Shown piece after piece: positions 53,677 to 64,000 of a stretch of DNA of 64,000 nt. The position numbers and the translations under genes were made by a program. The notes beneath the pieces are model-generated. The model saw nothing but the letters and a program-made list of their open reading frames with translations, did no database searches and was not told the DNA's origin. How positions within the stretch are numbered: position 1 is the stretch's first letter; every line of letters begins with the position of its first letter. The DNA comes from Azadirachta indica (taxonomy: Eukaryota; Streptophyta; Magnoliopsida; Sapindales; Meliaceae), in NCBI GenBank assembly GCA_022749755.1, contig CM040448.1:3034481-3098480 (forward strand), in the 5' to 3' direction.

Positions 53677-53682
53677 CACGTG
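53677..53682 (+). promoter_or_regulatory. G-box in the first AOC promoter
   Basis: CACGTG sits within a 14-nt perfect palindrome (TTTCCACGTGGAAA), 187 bp before the ATG. It is followed by a TTGACT W-box-like core. G-boxes are MYC2-type bHLH sites in jasmonate-responsive promoters. The role here is inferred. Confidence 0.6.
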
Positions 53683-53868
53683 GAAATCAATACTCATTGA
53701 CTGTTCCCTGACCGCAGTTGCACCGTCTTTCTGTCCTACCAAAATAGCCGCCTCCACAGACATTAAGGTTGAGCTCTCCCGCTAGTATCATCAGTCTTTT
53801 CCTCGTCACTTTCTCCCTCCCCAAACACCCAGTTTGACAGCAGAGAGAAAAGAAAGATTTTTTTTCCA

Positions 53869-54833
53869 ATGGCTTGTTCAAGCTCTGCTCTGAGAACAAT
53901 CCCTTCTGCTTCTGTCGAACAAGCCAATAGTGCAAGACAACTCCATTCTTTTCCAACCAAATCACCATTTTTATCTTTCAAGCTCACAAACCGATCTCCC
54001 ACTCGAAGTCTCAATCTCCGTTCCACCACTGACTGCAGACCCAGAACATCTTTAACTTGCAGCAGCCAAGCTAACCCATCGTCTGCAGATGAACCCAGTT
54101 AGTATTTTGTTTAAACACCCGAAAGTTATTCCTTCTTCTGTTTTCAATTTGTATATCTGATCACGTAATCACCTACATGCTGTTTGTTTTGCTTGTAGCC
54201 AAAGTTCAAGCGATGTACGTCTATGAAATCAACGAGAGAGATCGTGGCAGCCCAGTTTATCTCCGATTGAGCAACAAATGGATCAATTCACTCGGCGATC
54301 TCGTCCCTTTTAGCAACAAAGTAAGTATTAATTAATTAATCTTCATGCAAAAAATTTGAGAACTTTTCCCATGATATCTTCATCTCTAACGTATGCTTTG
54401 CTTTTTTTTTTTTTTTTGGTGTCTTTTGTATCAGTTATATAGCGGAGACTTGCAAAAGCGGGTGGGAATAACATCAGGAATCTGCTCATTGATCCGGCAC
54501 AAGCTGATGAGAGGAGACAGATACGAAGCCATATACAGCTTTTACTTCGGAGACTACGGTCACATATCAGTACAGGGATCGTATCTAACATACAAGGACA
54601 CGTGTCTTGCAGTGACTGGAGGGTCAGGGATTTTTGAGGGGGTGAGAGGAGAAGTTAAGCTGCGGCAGCTTGTGTTTCCATTCAAGCTGTTCTACACATT
54701 TTATCTGAAGGGTATAAAGGATTTGCCGGAAGAGCTGACTCGGAAGCCGGTGAAACCTAGCGCTTGGGTTAAGCCAACCCCTGCGGCTAAGGCTTGTAAG
54801 CCTGGTGCGACCGTTGCTAATTTCACTGATTAA
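53869..54833 (+). CDS. AOC: Allene oxide cyclase, tandem copy 1
   Basis: Three exons: 53869-54097, 54199-54320 and 54435-54833 (TAA), giving 249 residues. The Ser/Thr-rich N-terminus ([10 protein letters not shown], about 75 residues) is a plastid transit peptide. The mature part contains [63 protein letters not shown] and [15 protein letters not shown]. Catalytic positions recalled for AtAOC2 correspond to E86, N88, P95, N116 and C134, all present. AOC cyclises the allene oxide from 13-AOS to cis-(+)-OPDA in the chloroplast, the committed step towards jasmonate. Compared with copy 2 it differs in [11 protein letters not shown] (copy 2 [11 protein letters not shown]), has one residue fewer before GDRYEA, and a changed C-terminal tail. 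It is intact. Confidence 0.96.
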
Positions 54834-55268
54834 TAAATGGGAGTTTTGCAAAAGGTTGGCGATTAAAGTGGGATTCCTTCTTCCACTGTATGACTGTAAA
54901 GTAGAATTAAGTAGAGCAAGGTGCTATCAAGTACCATCAGCGCTTTTCGATCGCTTTAATCCCACTTTAAGTTGCCTAGGAATGACGATTAAAATATTAA
55001 CGAATGAATAAAATAATAAACCTGCCTTTTCAATTTAATTGCTAATTCTGTTGTGTATTCCATTTCCACATTCTATCTTTCAAGTTTCTTTTTTTTTTTT
55101 AATTTGTCAGATTTTTAATTATGAGAGAAAACATATAAATTTAAAATTTGTGGAGACCAAAAATCATAAAAAATTTAATTTAAAAAAGTCAAACATTAAA
55201 ACAACAGTTATTCTTTAAAAATTATTTTTATTTTGAGATATTCTCAATCACTCCCTAAAAATTAATTC

Positions 55269-55617
55269 AAAGACAAATTCCTTTTTGATGTTTAAAAATA
55301 AACAAAACTCCCGTCAAATTTGACCAAAAGACATATACTCCCTTAGAGTTAATATGCAGGAATTATCTCTATGTAAAATGATTATTATACCCTTATCTAT
55401 TTAAAATATATATAAATAGACAAAAATTATTATACATAAATTATTAAATGAATTGCAAATAATATTAATTTCAAAAAATTATGATTCATTCATATAAAAA
55501 TTCTAACTTTTTGAAAAGAGATAATTAATCTTATAGTAACTTTAGAGAGGTATGTTTCTTTTATCTAAACTTCAAGGAGATTTTTATTTATCTTCAAATA
55601 TTAAGGGTATCTGTCTT
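55269..55617. mobile_element. MITE-like inverted-repeat element, ~350 bp
   Basis: The left arm (AAAGACAAATTCCTTTTTGA followed by TGTTTAAAAATAAAC, then AAAAGACATATACTCCCTTA) is matched in inverted orientation by the right arm ending ATTAAGGGTATCTGTCTTT. Similarity is imperfect but extends over about 80 bases per arm. The centre is AT-rich and non-coding. Ends are approximate. Confidence 0.55.
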
Positions 55618-55683
55618 TCACTTATATTTTAGTAGGTAATTGCCAATATTTCACTTATATTTTAGTAGGTAATTGCCAATATT
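55618..55683. repeat. 33-bp tandem duplication
   Basis: Two identical 33-bp units containing TTATATTTTAGTAGGTAATT lie directly at the edge of the inverted-repeat element. Confidence 0.93.
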
Positions 55684-57054
55684 CTTTTTTTTTTCCGCGA
55701 TCGAAAAAATTAAAAGCACTTCAAGTCCCGTTATCTCTTTGCCTCAATATATAATAATTATTTGGTTCAAACATCTAAATTTTGATTAAATTTAAATTGA
55801 CCGTTCTTAAATTATGCATAAAATGTGAATTTTAATAAATAAAAAATTGTTTTCGCATTAAAACTCGCTGATAAATTACCAATAGAATGTCAAGCCTTTC
55901 TCAACTTGTAATTTATAAAATTGTGATGATTTTTATTTATATCTTTTACTTGTCCAAACTCACACCAAATTCGGTGAAGAAGAAGACTATTATTAAATCA
56001 AATTCATGTTTGTTAATTTTTTTAAAGTTAATATGTTAGTCTGGATTTAACTAATATTCAAACGTTCAAACTAGATAATCATTATACATGTATATATACA
56101 CTCCTAATAGTATTTTATAATCTTCTAAAATGATGTACAATGTCAATAAATGGTTATTTATATTTTAACTCATTCTAATTGGATTAAATAACCTGTACTA
56201 TAGTAGTAATATTTCACTTTTCCACTTCTTTTAAGGACTCAAGAAGCTACAGTGTATTTAGGTTATCGTTGTTATAACTTAATGAATTGATGGAATGCAT
56301 GTATGTATAAATTATTATTGAAAAATAATTCAGATCCATCTCCAATCTGATATGATGAGTGTTTGAATCTCACATTTGTTTTACTATCTCAAAAAAATAT
56401 GTGGTTTTAAAGTTTTCTCTATTTCAAATTATATAATAGTCATAAACACTATATACAGTCTTGATAATTACAAATCTTATTTTTAATTTTTAAATCATCA
56501 TCAATTTTTCATTTACAAACAACTTGAATCAATGTAATAAAATTAAAAGAATTTTAATCTATTACACGAGAAGGTTAAGAAAATATTATTATTTATGCTC
56601 TTTTTTTAAAAAGGGAATATATTATTCGTTATACAATTGTATTTGAATATAAAGTTAAAATAAGTTTTCTTTTATTTTGAGTTCTCATTTGGGTGAGAAT
56701 ATAATTCTTTTATTTAGTTGGTCTGTTCCACATTAATTAAAGTTAATAGTTAATTATAGAAAAGGGTGGTGAACATTCATTTTCATAAATCATTTTTGTA
56801 TTAATTGAATTGAAAGACTATAACTTTCATTTATTTTTTTACTTCTTTAATTACATCGATTCAATTCCTACGCAGCATAAAGTACTTTATTTAATTGAAT
56901 ATACAGTACTCACAAGTATCTATAAATATTTAAAACTAATCCTAATATTTATTTCAAAATAATTAACATTAATTAATATTGTTTAGGCAAAGAAATAAAT
57001 TAAAAAAAAAAAAAAAAAACCCCGCCTACCGTCCAAGCAACATACTGAATGAAT

Positions 57055-57060
57055 CACGTG
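57055..57060 (+). promoter_or_regulatory. Distal G-box of the second AOC gene
   Basis: CACGTG lies about 296 bp before the ATG of copy 2. It is a different site from the copy 1 G-box, whose counterpart here reads CACCTG (57116-57121). Confidence 0.5.
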
Positions 57061-57246
57061 TTCAAATTTGGTTCCTAGTTCTCACAAAACACGATCTTTT
57101 GTAATCTTAATTTTCCACCTGGACATCTAAACTCGTTGACTGCTGCCTTTTGTTGTCAAACCAGTATGTGGTCCACGCAAAACCACCGGTGCACCGTCCT
57201 TCCGTATACCAAATATGGAGAAAAAAAAATTCACCATAACTTTTTC

Positions 57247-57253
57247 TATATAA
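57247..57253 (+). promoter_or_regulatory. TATA box of the second AOC gene
   Basis: TATATAA lies 103 bp before the ATG, consistent with a leader of about 70-75 nt. Copy 1 lacks a comparable TATA box at this position. Confidence 0.7.
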
Positions 57254-57355
57254 GTCACGCCCCACTATTCTCCACTTTCTCATCATTAATACCTTTCCTT
57301 TCTCTCTTCCCAAACACTCACTACAGTTACAGAAACAACTAGAAAATTTTCTGCT

Positions 57356-58312
57356 ATGGCTTGTTCAGGCTCTGCTTTGAGAACCATCTCTTCTCCTTCT
57401 CTGAGACTAGCCAATTCGAAATCAGTTCATACTTCTCCAACCAAATCACCATTTGTATCATTCAAGCTCACAAATCCATTTCTCACTCAAGACCTAAATC
57501 TCCACGCCTCTACAAACTGCAGCTTCTCGGCTCCTAAAAGATCTTTCACTTGCAGAAGCCAAGCTAGCCCAGCAGATGATCCCAGACCCAGTTAGTATTT
57601 TCACCATGAAAGCACTTTGCTTTTAGGTGATTTTTTTTTTATGCTGTATTCACTGTTTGTTTCTGCTTGTTGTAGCCAAAGTTCAAGAACTGTATGTGTA
57701 TGAGATCAACGAGAGAGATCGCGGTAGCCCTGCTTATCTTCGGTTGAGCCAGAAACCTGTCAATTCCCTCGGTGATCTTGTCCCTTTTAGCAACAAAGTA
57801 AAACTTTTCATCCTTATTTTCCATGTTCATCACCCTCTGTTTTTCCAGATCTCCCCATTTTCTCGTCTACAATCGGACTGACATGTAATTCTAACCTTTT
57901 CTTGTTGCAGTTGTATACCGGAGACCTGAAGAAGCGGGTGGGAATAACGGCGGGTATCTGCGTTCTGATAGAGAACAAACCGGGAAAGAAAGGTGACCGG
58001 TATGAAGCTATTTACAGCTTTTACTTCGGAGACTACGGTCACATATCGGTGCAGGGATCATATCTGACCTACGAGGACACTTATCTTGCTGTGACTGGTG
58101 GGTCAGGCGTCTTTGAAGGAGTGTATGGGCAGGTTAAGCTGCAGCAGATTGTGTTTCCCTTCAAGCTGTTCTACACGTTTTACTTAAAGGGCATTAAGGA
58201 CTTGCCAAAAGAACTTCTGGTGAACCCGGTGGAACCACACCCCACTGTTGATCCGCACCCTGCGGCTAAGGCCTGTGAAGAAGGTGCAACCATCGTTAAT
58301 TTCACCGACTAG
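57356..58312 (+). CDS. AOC: Allene oxide cyclase, tandem copy 2
   Basis: Three exons: 57356-57590, 57676-57797 and 57911-58312 (TAG), giving 252 residues with the same intron phases and exon 2 length (122 nt) as copy 1. The transit peptide begins [10 protein letters not shown]. The mature enzyme begins near [20 protein letters not shown]. Residues matching the AtAOC2 active site are E88, N90, P97, N118 and C136. Other blocks are [38 protein letters not shown] and [20 protein letters not shown]. This copy reads closer to the usual plant consensus than copy 1. It should make OPDA in plastids as a trimer. It is separated from copy 1 by 2.5 kb on the same strand, so unequal crossing-over is the likely origin. 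Confidence 0.97.
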
Positions 58313-60740
58313 TCAGCATCATTGATGGTTGTTTGTTTAGTTAAATAGGTATAAATGGACGTATTAAAATAAAATAAAATAAAAAGTGGGCCTTTTAGGC
58401 TATTTTGAGTTGATGGGTTGTTTCTGAGCATTAATTTGTGAAAGCATTTCTGGACTATGAATTGAGAAATTAATGTGGAGCAAGCATATTGGTAAATGGG
58501 ATATGATGATGATGATGAGCATAGTGCACAATATGTGGAGTCTAGCTTTTTCGATTTTGCTTTTGTCGTATTGATCATTTTTGGCTTTTGAAAGCAACTT
58601 TCTTCATAGTGGTGATATACATAGTTGCTTTGTAGTGTTTTTGGGTGCCATCAAAAGCACTTTAAAAAAGCAGTGCAACGTATCCACGTATGTTCAGAAA
58701 CAATATCATAATGTCTATGGTAATTGTAATGGCGGAGGAAAAATAATTATTATTATTCAGAGATACAATTAAAAAATTTTAGATTTTCTCATGATTTACA
58801 TACTAAATTTTCTTTTCTGACTTTCAATTTGAAAGTAAAAGCAACCACCAAACTAAAATGCGCCGCTTGCTTAAAACGACAGTGTTGTGTGCATGTGCTG
58901 ATCACACAAATTTCCTCGTTGTAAAATTTACGACTAATTTTATGTTAATTTGAGTAAATAATCAAATAGTTGGCAGCGATAAGTTAAATTAATTTTTATG
59001 TTTAAATCGCAGTTAAAAACATTGCAAAATAAGTCATAAAAATATGTCGGGAAATTTGCAGGGATGGAAATTAATTTTATTAAAATTTTTATTTTTTTTT
59101 ACCAAAATACTGATGATATTAAAAAATATTTAAATTTAGAATGCGTGCGTGAAGCACGTGCAGATGGCCCATCACGTGGCCGATATTTGTGCGTATGTGG
59201 CCCTTCTCCGCCTCCAGAAAGAATTTCAGGCGAAATAAGTTTTATTTATTTAAAAATAAATCAAAATAAATTAAATTTACGTTATAATATTTTCTTAAAT
59301 ACTTTGACATTCAAAATAATTGGAACATATACTTAAAAGAAAATTGAAACATAAATTAAATTTTCTGGAAAATGATGGATGTGATATTACATTATGTAAC
59401 ATTAGGTTAATAATATAATTATAGGACTCAATTTAAGATTTATAGTTTTAAATCTCAAAATAATTTATAAACATTTGCAATTTAATAACGAGATTCTACA
59501 ATGTTTTTGACATAATTTAATTGATTTGATATCTTATAATAAAGTAAAATTTATTACTGGTTTAGTTTAGCTCTCGTTAGTTAATAGAGATTTTATAATA
59601 GTAAAACCTTATTTAAAATTTTTTATAGTAATTTTATTAGTATGCAAAATGAATTTTTAAGAATTAAAAAAATTTATTTTCTTATGAAAAAATTCAAAAT
59701 TAGAATTTTTTTAAATAAATATAAAAAATTTATTAAAAATAATTATTTAAAATTTCTCAAAAATTATTTATTTTAATTAAATTATTAATAACCTTGCCTA
59801 ACTCACGCTAAAAAAAAAGTTTGTGAGTTCAAACTCCACCAACGGTAGTGAATAAAAAATTAATAAATTTTTATCAAAAATTTTATAAATAAAAAGTATA
59901 CTTTCAGAAAAATTTAATCTTTTAATGTATTTTTATAAAAAAAATGAAACAAAGAAAAGAATAATTCTGACTTTTAACTAAATTAATAATAGGTATTTAT
60001 ATATAAATATAAATGATGTTGAATTATAATCTTTTACAAACTATTTAACATTATTAAAATAAAACTAGAACACCATCATTTCTCATTAATTTCGTTTTGC
60101 CATTGAATATAAAAACTCATAGACAAGGAATATTGCTATTTGCAATCTCTTCAATTGCATACAAATCATAAACCACATTGTTGCCAAGAAACGTCCAAAA
60201 ATTCGTTGAATTTGCCGTCGCTTTGTTAATCATACTCTTTTATAAATATTTTTAAAAAATTTATGTTTACTCCATAAAAATATTTTAATTCAATAATTAA
60301 ATGGTTAGTATGACCTTAATAGAAACTAAAAAAAAGGAAGAAATCGCTAATTACCATTTTAAAAAATTACACAAAAATAGCCAAAACACCCAATCTATAA
60401 ATACATTTCATTAATTGTTTTATTGGGAGTTTGTATTTCAAAATTTTTTCAATAATATTTAAAAATTTTAAAACTTTTTTTAATCACAAATTAAACTTAT
60501 ATGAAGTCTTAAAGCGTCCATAATTTCTTGCTAATAAAATTATATTTGATCCTAAATTGAAATGTGTGTTCTAATCATAAAGTTCAGACAAATTAGACTT
60601 TTTTTTTTAATAATTACATAGTACGGAATTTATTAGAATTCTACTGAAAATATAACTTTAGTACATCTAATATTCAGGAAATTGTCTTTATTGTCTAAGA
60701 AATATTCTGTTCAGAAATTTTTAGAAAAGCTCTGTATTAA
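58313..60740. other. AOC 3' region and AT-rich spacer
   Basis: No gene is recognised. A short GC-richer island at 59140-59230 carries two G-box cores (59155-59160, 59173-59178). The rest is very AT-rich. Confidence 0.6.
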
Positions 60741-61460
60741 GGGGAAATAATCATAAATGCCTTTGGTTTTTAATAAAAATTCAAAAATACCCACTCATAT
60801 AAAATTCAATTAAATATGTCCATTTTTAACCAATTTGGACAAAAATGTCCCATGCCCATACCAAAACACATTGTTTTTCTCTTTTTTTTTCTTCTTTTTC
60901 TTCAACTAACCACCCAATCAAAACTCATAATATTACATTATTTATATTAATTTTAAATAAATTATTGTAATAAATCATTATTAATTCTATTTATGAGTTC
61001 TATTTCAAGATAAGTATATTTGATAGAGTTTTTTGAAGAAAATTTAATAGTATAAAGTTTAAATGTGATCTATCTATTGTGATTAAATGTGTTATTCGAA
61101 AGTTAGTTTCTAATACTTTATTTAAAATTAACTTTTGAGTAAATTTTGATAGAGTGAAATGTTATTTTATTCAAAATTAAGTGTTGAGTAAGGTGAGATC
61201 TCATTTTTACTCAAAATATAGTTTCAAGTAAGTAACATTGATACTCGGTTTCGAGTACAGTAAAATATCACGTTACTCAAAATTCAGTTTTAAGATCATC
61301 TTATTCGAATGTATGTGAATAAAAAATAAAACTTTTGTTTTTTTGGGATATAATAACAAATGTGTTAAAGAATGTAAAATTTGGACATTTTTTATTCAAA
61401 TTATGGAGGGGGTATTTTTTAATTTTTCTTGAGAAACATGGGTATCTATAGTTATTTTCC
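60741..61460. mobile_element. MITE-like inverted-repeat element, ~720 bp
   Basis: The left arm (GGGGAAATAATCATAAATGC followed by CTTTGGTTTTTAATAAAAATT and AAAAATACCCAC) is matched in inverted orientation by the right arm (GGGGGTATTTTTTAATTTTT ... GGTATCTATAGTTATTTTCC). TATTAA flanks the element on both sides (60735-60740; just after 61461) and may be the target-site duplication. The interior has internal repeats of a TTACTCAAAAT type and no coding sequence. The element ends about 240 bp before the start codon of the next gene. Confidence 0.65.
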
Positions 61461-61698
61461 TATATTAAAGGAGTGTGTTTGGACCATAGGTCTAGACAAA
61501 TTAGACATTAAAACAACTTGTAATTATAATATTTAATTCTTGGATCACACCATTCCTTGAATTCAATCCAATAGAAATCCAATCAAAAACCAAAAGACCA
61601 AACCCGAAACTCATCTCATCTCTTCTCTCTTCCTAACTGAATGTTTTGCTCAATTCTAACAGCAACGGCAACAATTTCAACTGCTGTTTTTGTTTCTA
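61461..61698. other. Upstream region of the right-edge gene
   Basis: Probable promoter and leader of the gene starting at 61699. A CT-rich leader-like stretch (CTCATCTCATCTCTTCTCTC) lies just upstream of the ATG. No clear TATA box was found. Confidence 0.45.
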
Positions 61699-63631
61699 AT
61701 GGTTGTTATTTCTCAAGCTTCAAAAATAACCCTCCCAAATCCTTCTCTTCCTTCATCACCACCCCAAATCACCTCTGCTTTGTATGAACCAAACTCTCTT
61801 TCTTTAGCCCTTATGCATTCTGATTCTTCTGTTTCTGTTTACACTTCCGTTTCCCTTCTTTCCCTATCATCTCTCCCTTCAACCCCACAAATTTTAGTGC
61901 CTGCCCCTTCCTTTTCATTCACTTTCTTGCTCTTGAATGATAACTCTAACCCTAACCCTAGAGTGGCTTTTATTGTAGCGGGTCCTCATAGCACTGAGGC
62001 TAAGGTTGTTCTGAGATTTTATGTTTTGCAAAGGAATAATATTTATGGGAAAGCTCAGGTCGTCTGTAAGCAAAAGGGTATTTGTTTTGATGAAAAGTTG
62101 GGGGTTTTGTTGGATATTAATCATGGGGTGGGATTGAAGCTTGCTGGGTCGGTTAATTTCTTTGCAATGTACTCGTTTACAAGTTCTAAAATTTGGGTAT
62201 TTAGTGTGAAGTTAATGGATGGTGATGATGGGTTGAGAGTTAAGTTGATGAGGTGTGCTGTGATTGATTGTTGTAAGCCAGTTTGGTCATTGAGTTTGTC
62301 TTTCGGGTTCATGATTTTGGGAGAGGAAAATGGGGTTAGAATTTTTAATTTGAGAAGTTTGGTTAAAGGAAAGGTGAAGAAAGTGAAGAATTTGATTTTG
62401 CCAAATGGGATTATTGGGGATGATGGTTTTGATGGGCCAAGTGGAAAGATTCCTTGCAATGCTCATTTGGATGAGAAGGCTAACAAGCATAGTGTTTCTG
62501 GTAAGTTGGTGAATTTTAGTTTAATATGTTACTTTCAGTTTTAGTTGTGTTCTATATATATAGATGTATATGAATTGAAACCTGTATAGTTTTGAGTTGA
62601 GTAAATTCGAGTTGTATCTAAAACTTAATGACATGACTTACTTCCCGGCCATGCAGACGCTTTATACCACTGTTTAATCATTTGAGCTATCTATTTTTTA
62701 TTACTTTTATAAAGTGTTAATTGAAAGGAGTGGGAAAATTGAGTTCCTTTATATTTTTCGTTTCCAAAATTTATGCTTTTGAATATAGAGTTGTCTGCCT
62801 CTGTCATGACTATGAACTAGTAATTTGCTTGGCTCATCAGTCTCTGTTTGGATTGTATGCTAGCTCAAATGCGCCTAACAGATTTCACGCTCCACTTTGT
62901 TTTAAAATGTCTCTAATATGATTAGAACTTAAAACTATTACTTTCTTATTTTGTAAGACTCTATCAAATGCGCATTGCTCTGTTGTAATACTTTTGCTAG
63001 GTAATATGTGCTATGACCCAGTATGTTCTGCAGTAACATTTTTTTCAGGAAAACCAACTTTGGGGCGGGGACGATAGAGGTAGATTGAGCTAATAATCTA
63101 GTATCTGTGACAAATGTGGCATAACTTTCAACAGTGTCATTAGATAGTGAGAGAGCAATAGTTCAGATCTAGGGTTTATGCCATTCAAAGTCAATAAATC
63201 TGAGGATTTTTCTTACCTATTTAGACCAATAAGGTAGATGTAGGTTTGAATTGTGACCCATTGCTGTGATATCTTAGGAATGGGATGAAATAACCTACTT
63301 GAGTCAAAAAATGAACACTGATAGGGATATAGAAGGTTTGTTTCAGTTGTGATATGGGTTCTCTTGATCCCTTTATTTGTGTGTGACAGAGTAGCTAAAT
63401 GGAAGTTATCTAAGAGAGTGAAATTGATCCTGTAAGTCAAGTTCAATTAGCGGGTTTAAGGATTGGGTTATCAAGTGAACAAACACCCTGATTTGTATTG
63501 ATTCCATATTTACTGCCACCCTTTCCTGCCCAAATCTGGCTACTAATGTCTCAAATAAGATTCACAGGTGATATCAACCAAGCATCAAAAAATGAAAATC
63601 CCTGTAGTGCAAAGCACATTGAAGATTTACG
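61699..63631 (+). CDS. Plant protein of unrecognised function, 3' end outside window
   Basis: Exon 1 runs 61699-62500 and exon 2 runs 63568-63631. The junction restores a Gly codon, and a further donor at 63632 shows the gene continues to the right. The ATG at 61699 gives MVVISQASKITLPNPSLPSS. The 267-residue first exon has a beta-rich pattern: ITSALYEPNSLSLALMHSDS, AKVVLRFYVLQRN, GVGLKLAGSVNFFAMYSFTS, KIWVFSVKLMDG, MRCAVIDCCKPVWSLSLSFG and FMILGEENGVRIFNLRSL. The last resembles WD40-like blade strands, so a beta-propeller is possible. No catalytic motif is seen. Sustained codon structure, clean splice sites and protein-like sequence make a real gene very likely. I do not recognise its function. 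Confidence 0.8.
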
Positions 63632-64000
63632 GTATGCGTAATGCATGTATCTATATGATGCATTTTTCACCAGCATGATATTAGAATGTGCTGACCAATG
63701 AAAAGCAGTATTTTTTTTTTCTTCCCCTGCTAGACTGATAAAGTATTTTTTTACTTAAATTGTTTTATACTTGTCAACAAGGAGTAAATTTTAAACCATA
63801 AAAATTTATTTATGAATCCCTTTTTCTTTTATATGGAAATTGGAGTCACCAGGAAGGAAAGGTTAAGTAGAGAAATGAAATTATTTGGTATGAAAAGGTT
63901 GGGTGATACCCATCAGGGGAACAATTTTTATTCCCCTGTATATTGGAATGAGAATAAATACAACCTAGCCCGTAGCTGAAAACTCTCATGCCAAAACTTT
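63632..64000 (+). other. Intron of the right-edge gene
   Basis: After the donor at 63632 no further exon is recognisable before the window ends. Confidence 0.5.

Larger units (their letters stand above)
54834..57054. other. Spacer between the two AOC genes
   Basis: AT-rich, with one MITE-like inverted repeat (55269-55617) followed by a 33-bp tandem duplication. No gene is seen. Confidence 0.6.

Overview
The window is AT-rich nuclear DNA from a eudicot plant. All genes have plant-type protein families, GT-AG introns and long AT-rich spacers with microsatellites and small transposon remnants. The family sequences, especially the allene oxide cyclases, look rosid and perhaps Sapindales/citrus-like. 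That is an impression from memory, not a test. There are no operons, CRISPR arrays or prokaryotic signals.

Layout. (1) 1-5179 (+): the 3' part of a DCP5/LSM14 mRNA-decapping gene, cut at the left edge. (2) 7165-9112 (-): augmin subunit 1, with a 100-bp tandem duplication in an intron. (3) 9949-12222 (+): an ascorbate-dependent cytochrome b561, divergent from augmin, with a MITE-like inverted repeat just upstream of its TATA box. (4) 14782-17763 (-): eIF2B delta, containing a 93-nt intron that is open and in frame. (5) 18724-21485 (-): proteasome maturation factor UMP1. (6) 22865-23300: a 5'-truncated LINE fragment with a poly(A) tail and a target-site duplication. (7) 24.2-30.4 kb: a gene desert with two doubtful exon-like stretches. 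(8) 30455-31664 (-): a CYC/TB1-class TCP factor with a small 3' intron. (9) 31.9-40.8 kb: a desert. (10) 40795-40941 (-): a 48-residue DVL/ROTUNDIFOLIA-like peptide gene. (11) 45896-46855 (+): a RAV/TEMPRANILLO AP2-B3 repressor. (12) 49078-50217 (-): an AS1/PHANTASTICA MYB. (13) 53869-54833 and 57356-58312 (+): two tandem allene oxide cyclase genes. (14) 61699 to beyond the right edge (+): a plant gene of unrecognised function.

Two blocks look like conserved microsynteny. Cytochrome b561 - eIF2B delta - UMP1 recalls Arabidopsis At5g38630-At5g38640-At5g38650. TCP - DVL - RAV - AOC recalls the Arabidopsis neighbourhoods around At1g68800-At1g68840, At1g13245-At1g13280 and At3g25717-At3g25780. 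These locus numbers are from memory and should be checked.

The right half is rich in developmental and hormone genes: a branching-type TCP, a DVL peptide, a RAV flowering repressor, a leaf-polarity MYB and jasmonate synthesis enzymes. They are single plant genes with their own promoters, not a co-transcribed system. I found no clear undescribed multi-gene system. The most useful leads are the open intron, the tandem AOC promoter divergence, the short peptide gene, the inverted-repeat elements and the unknown gene at the right edge.
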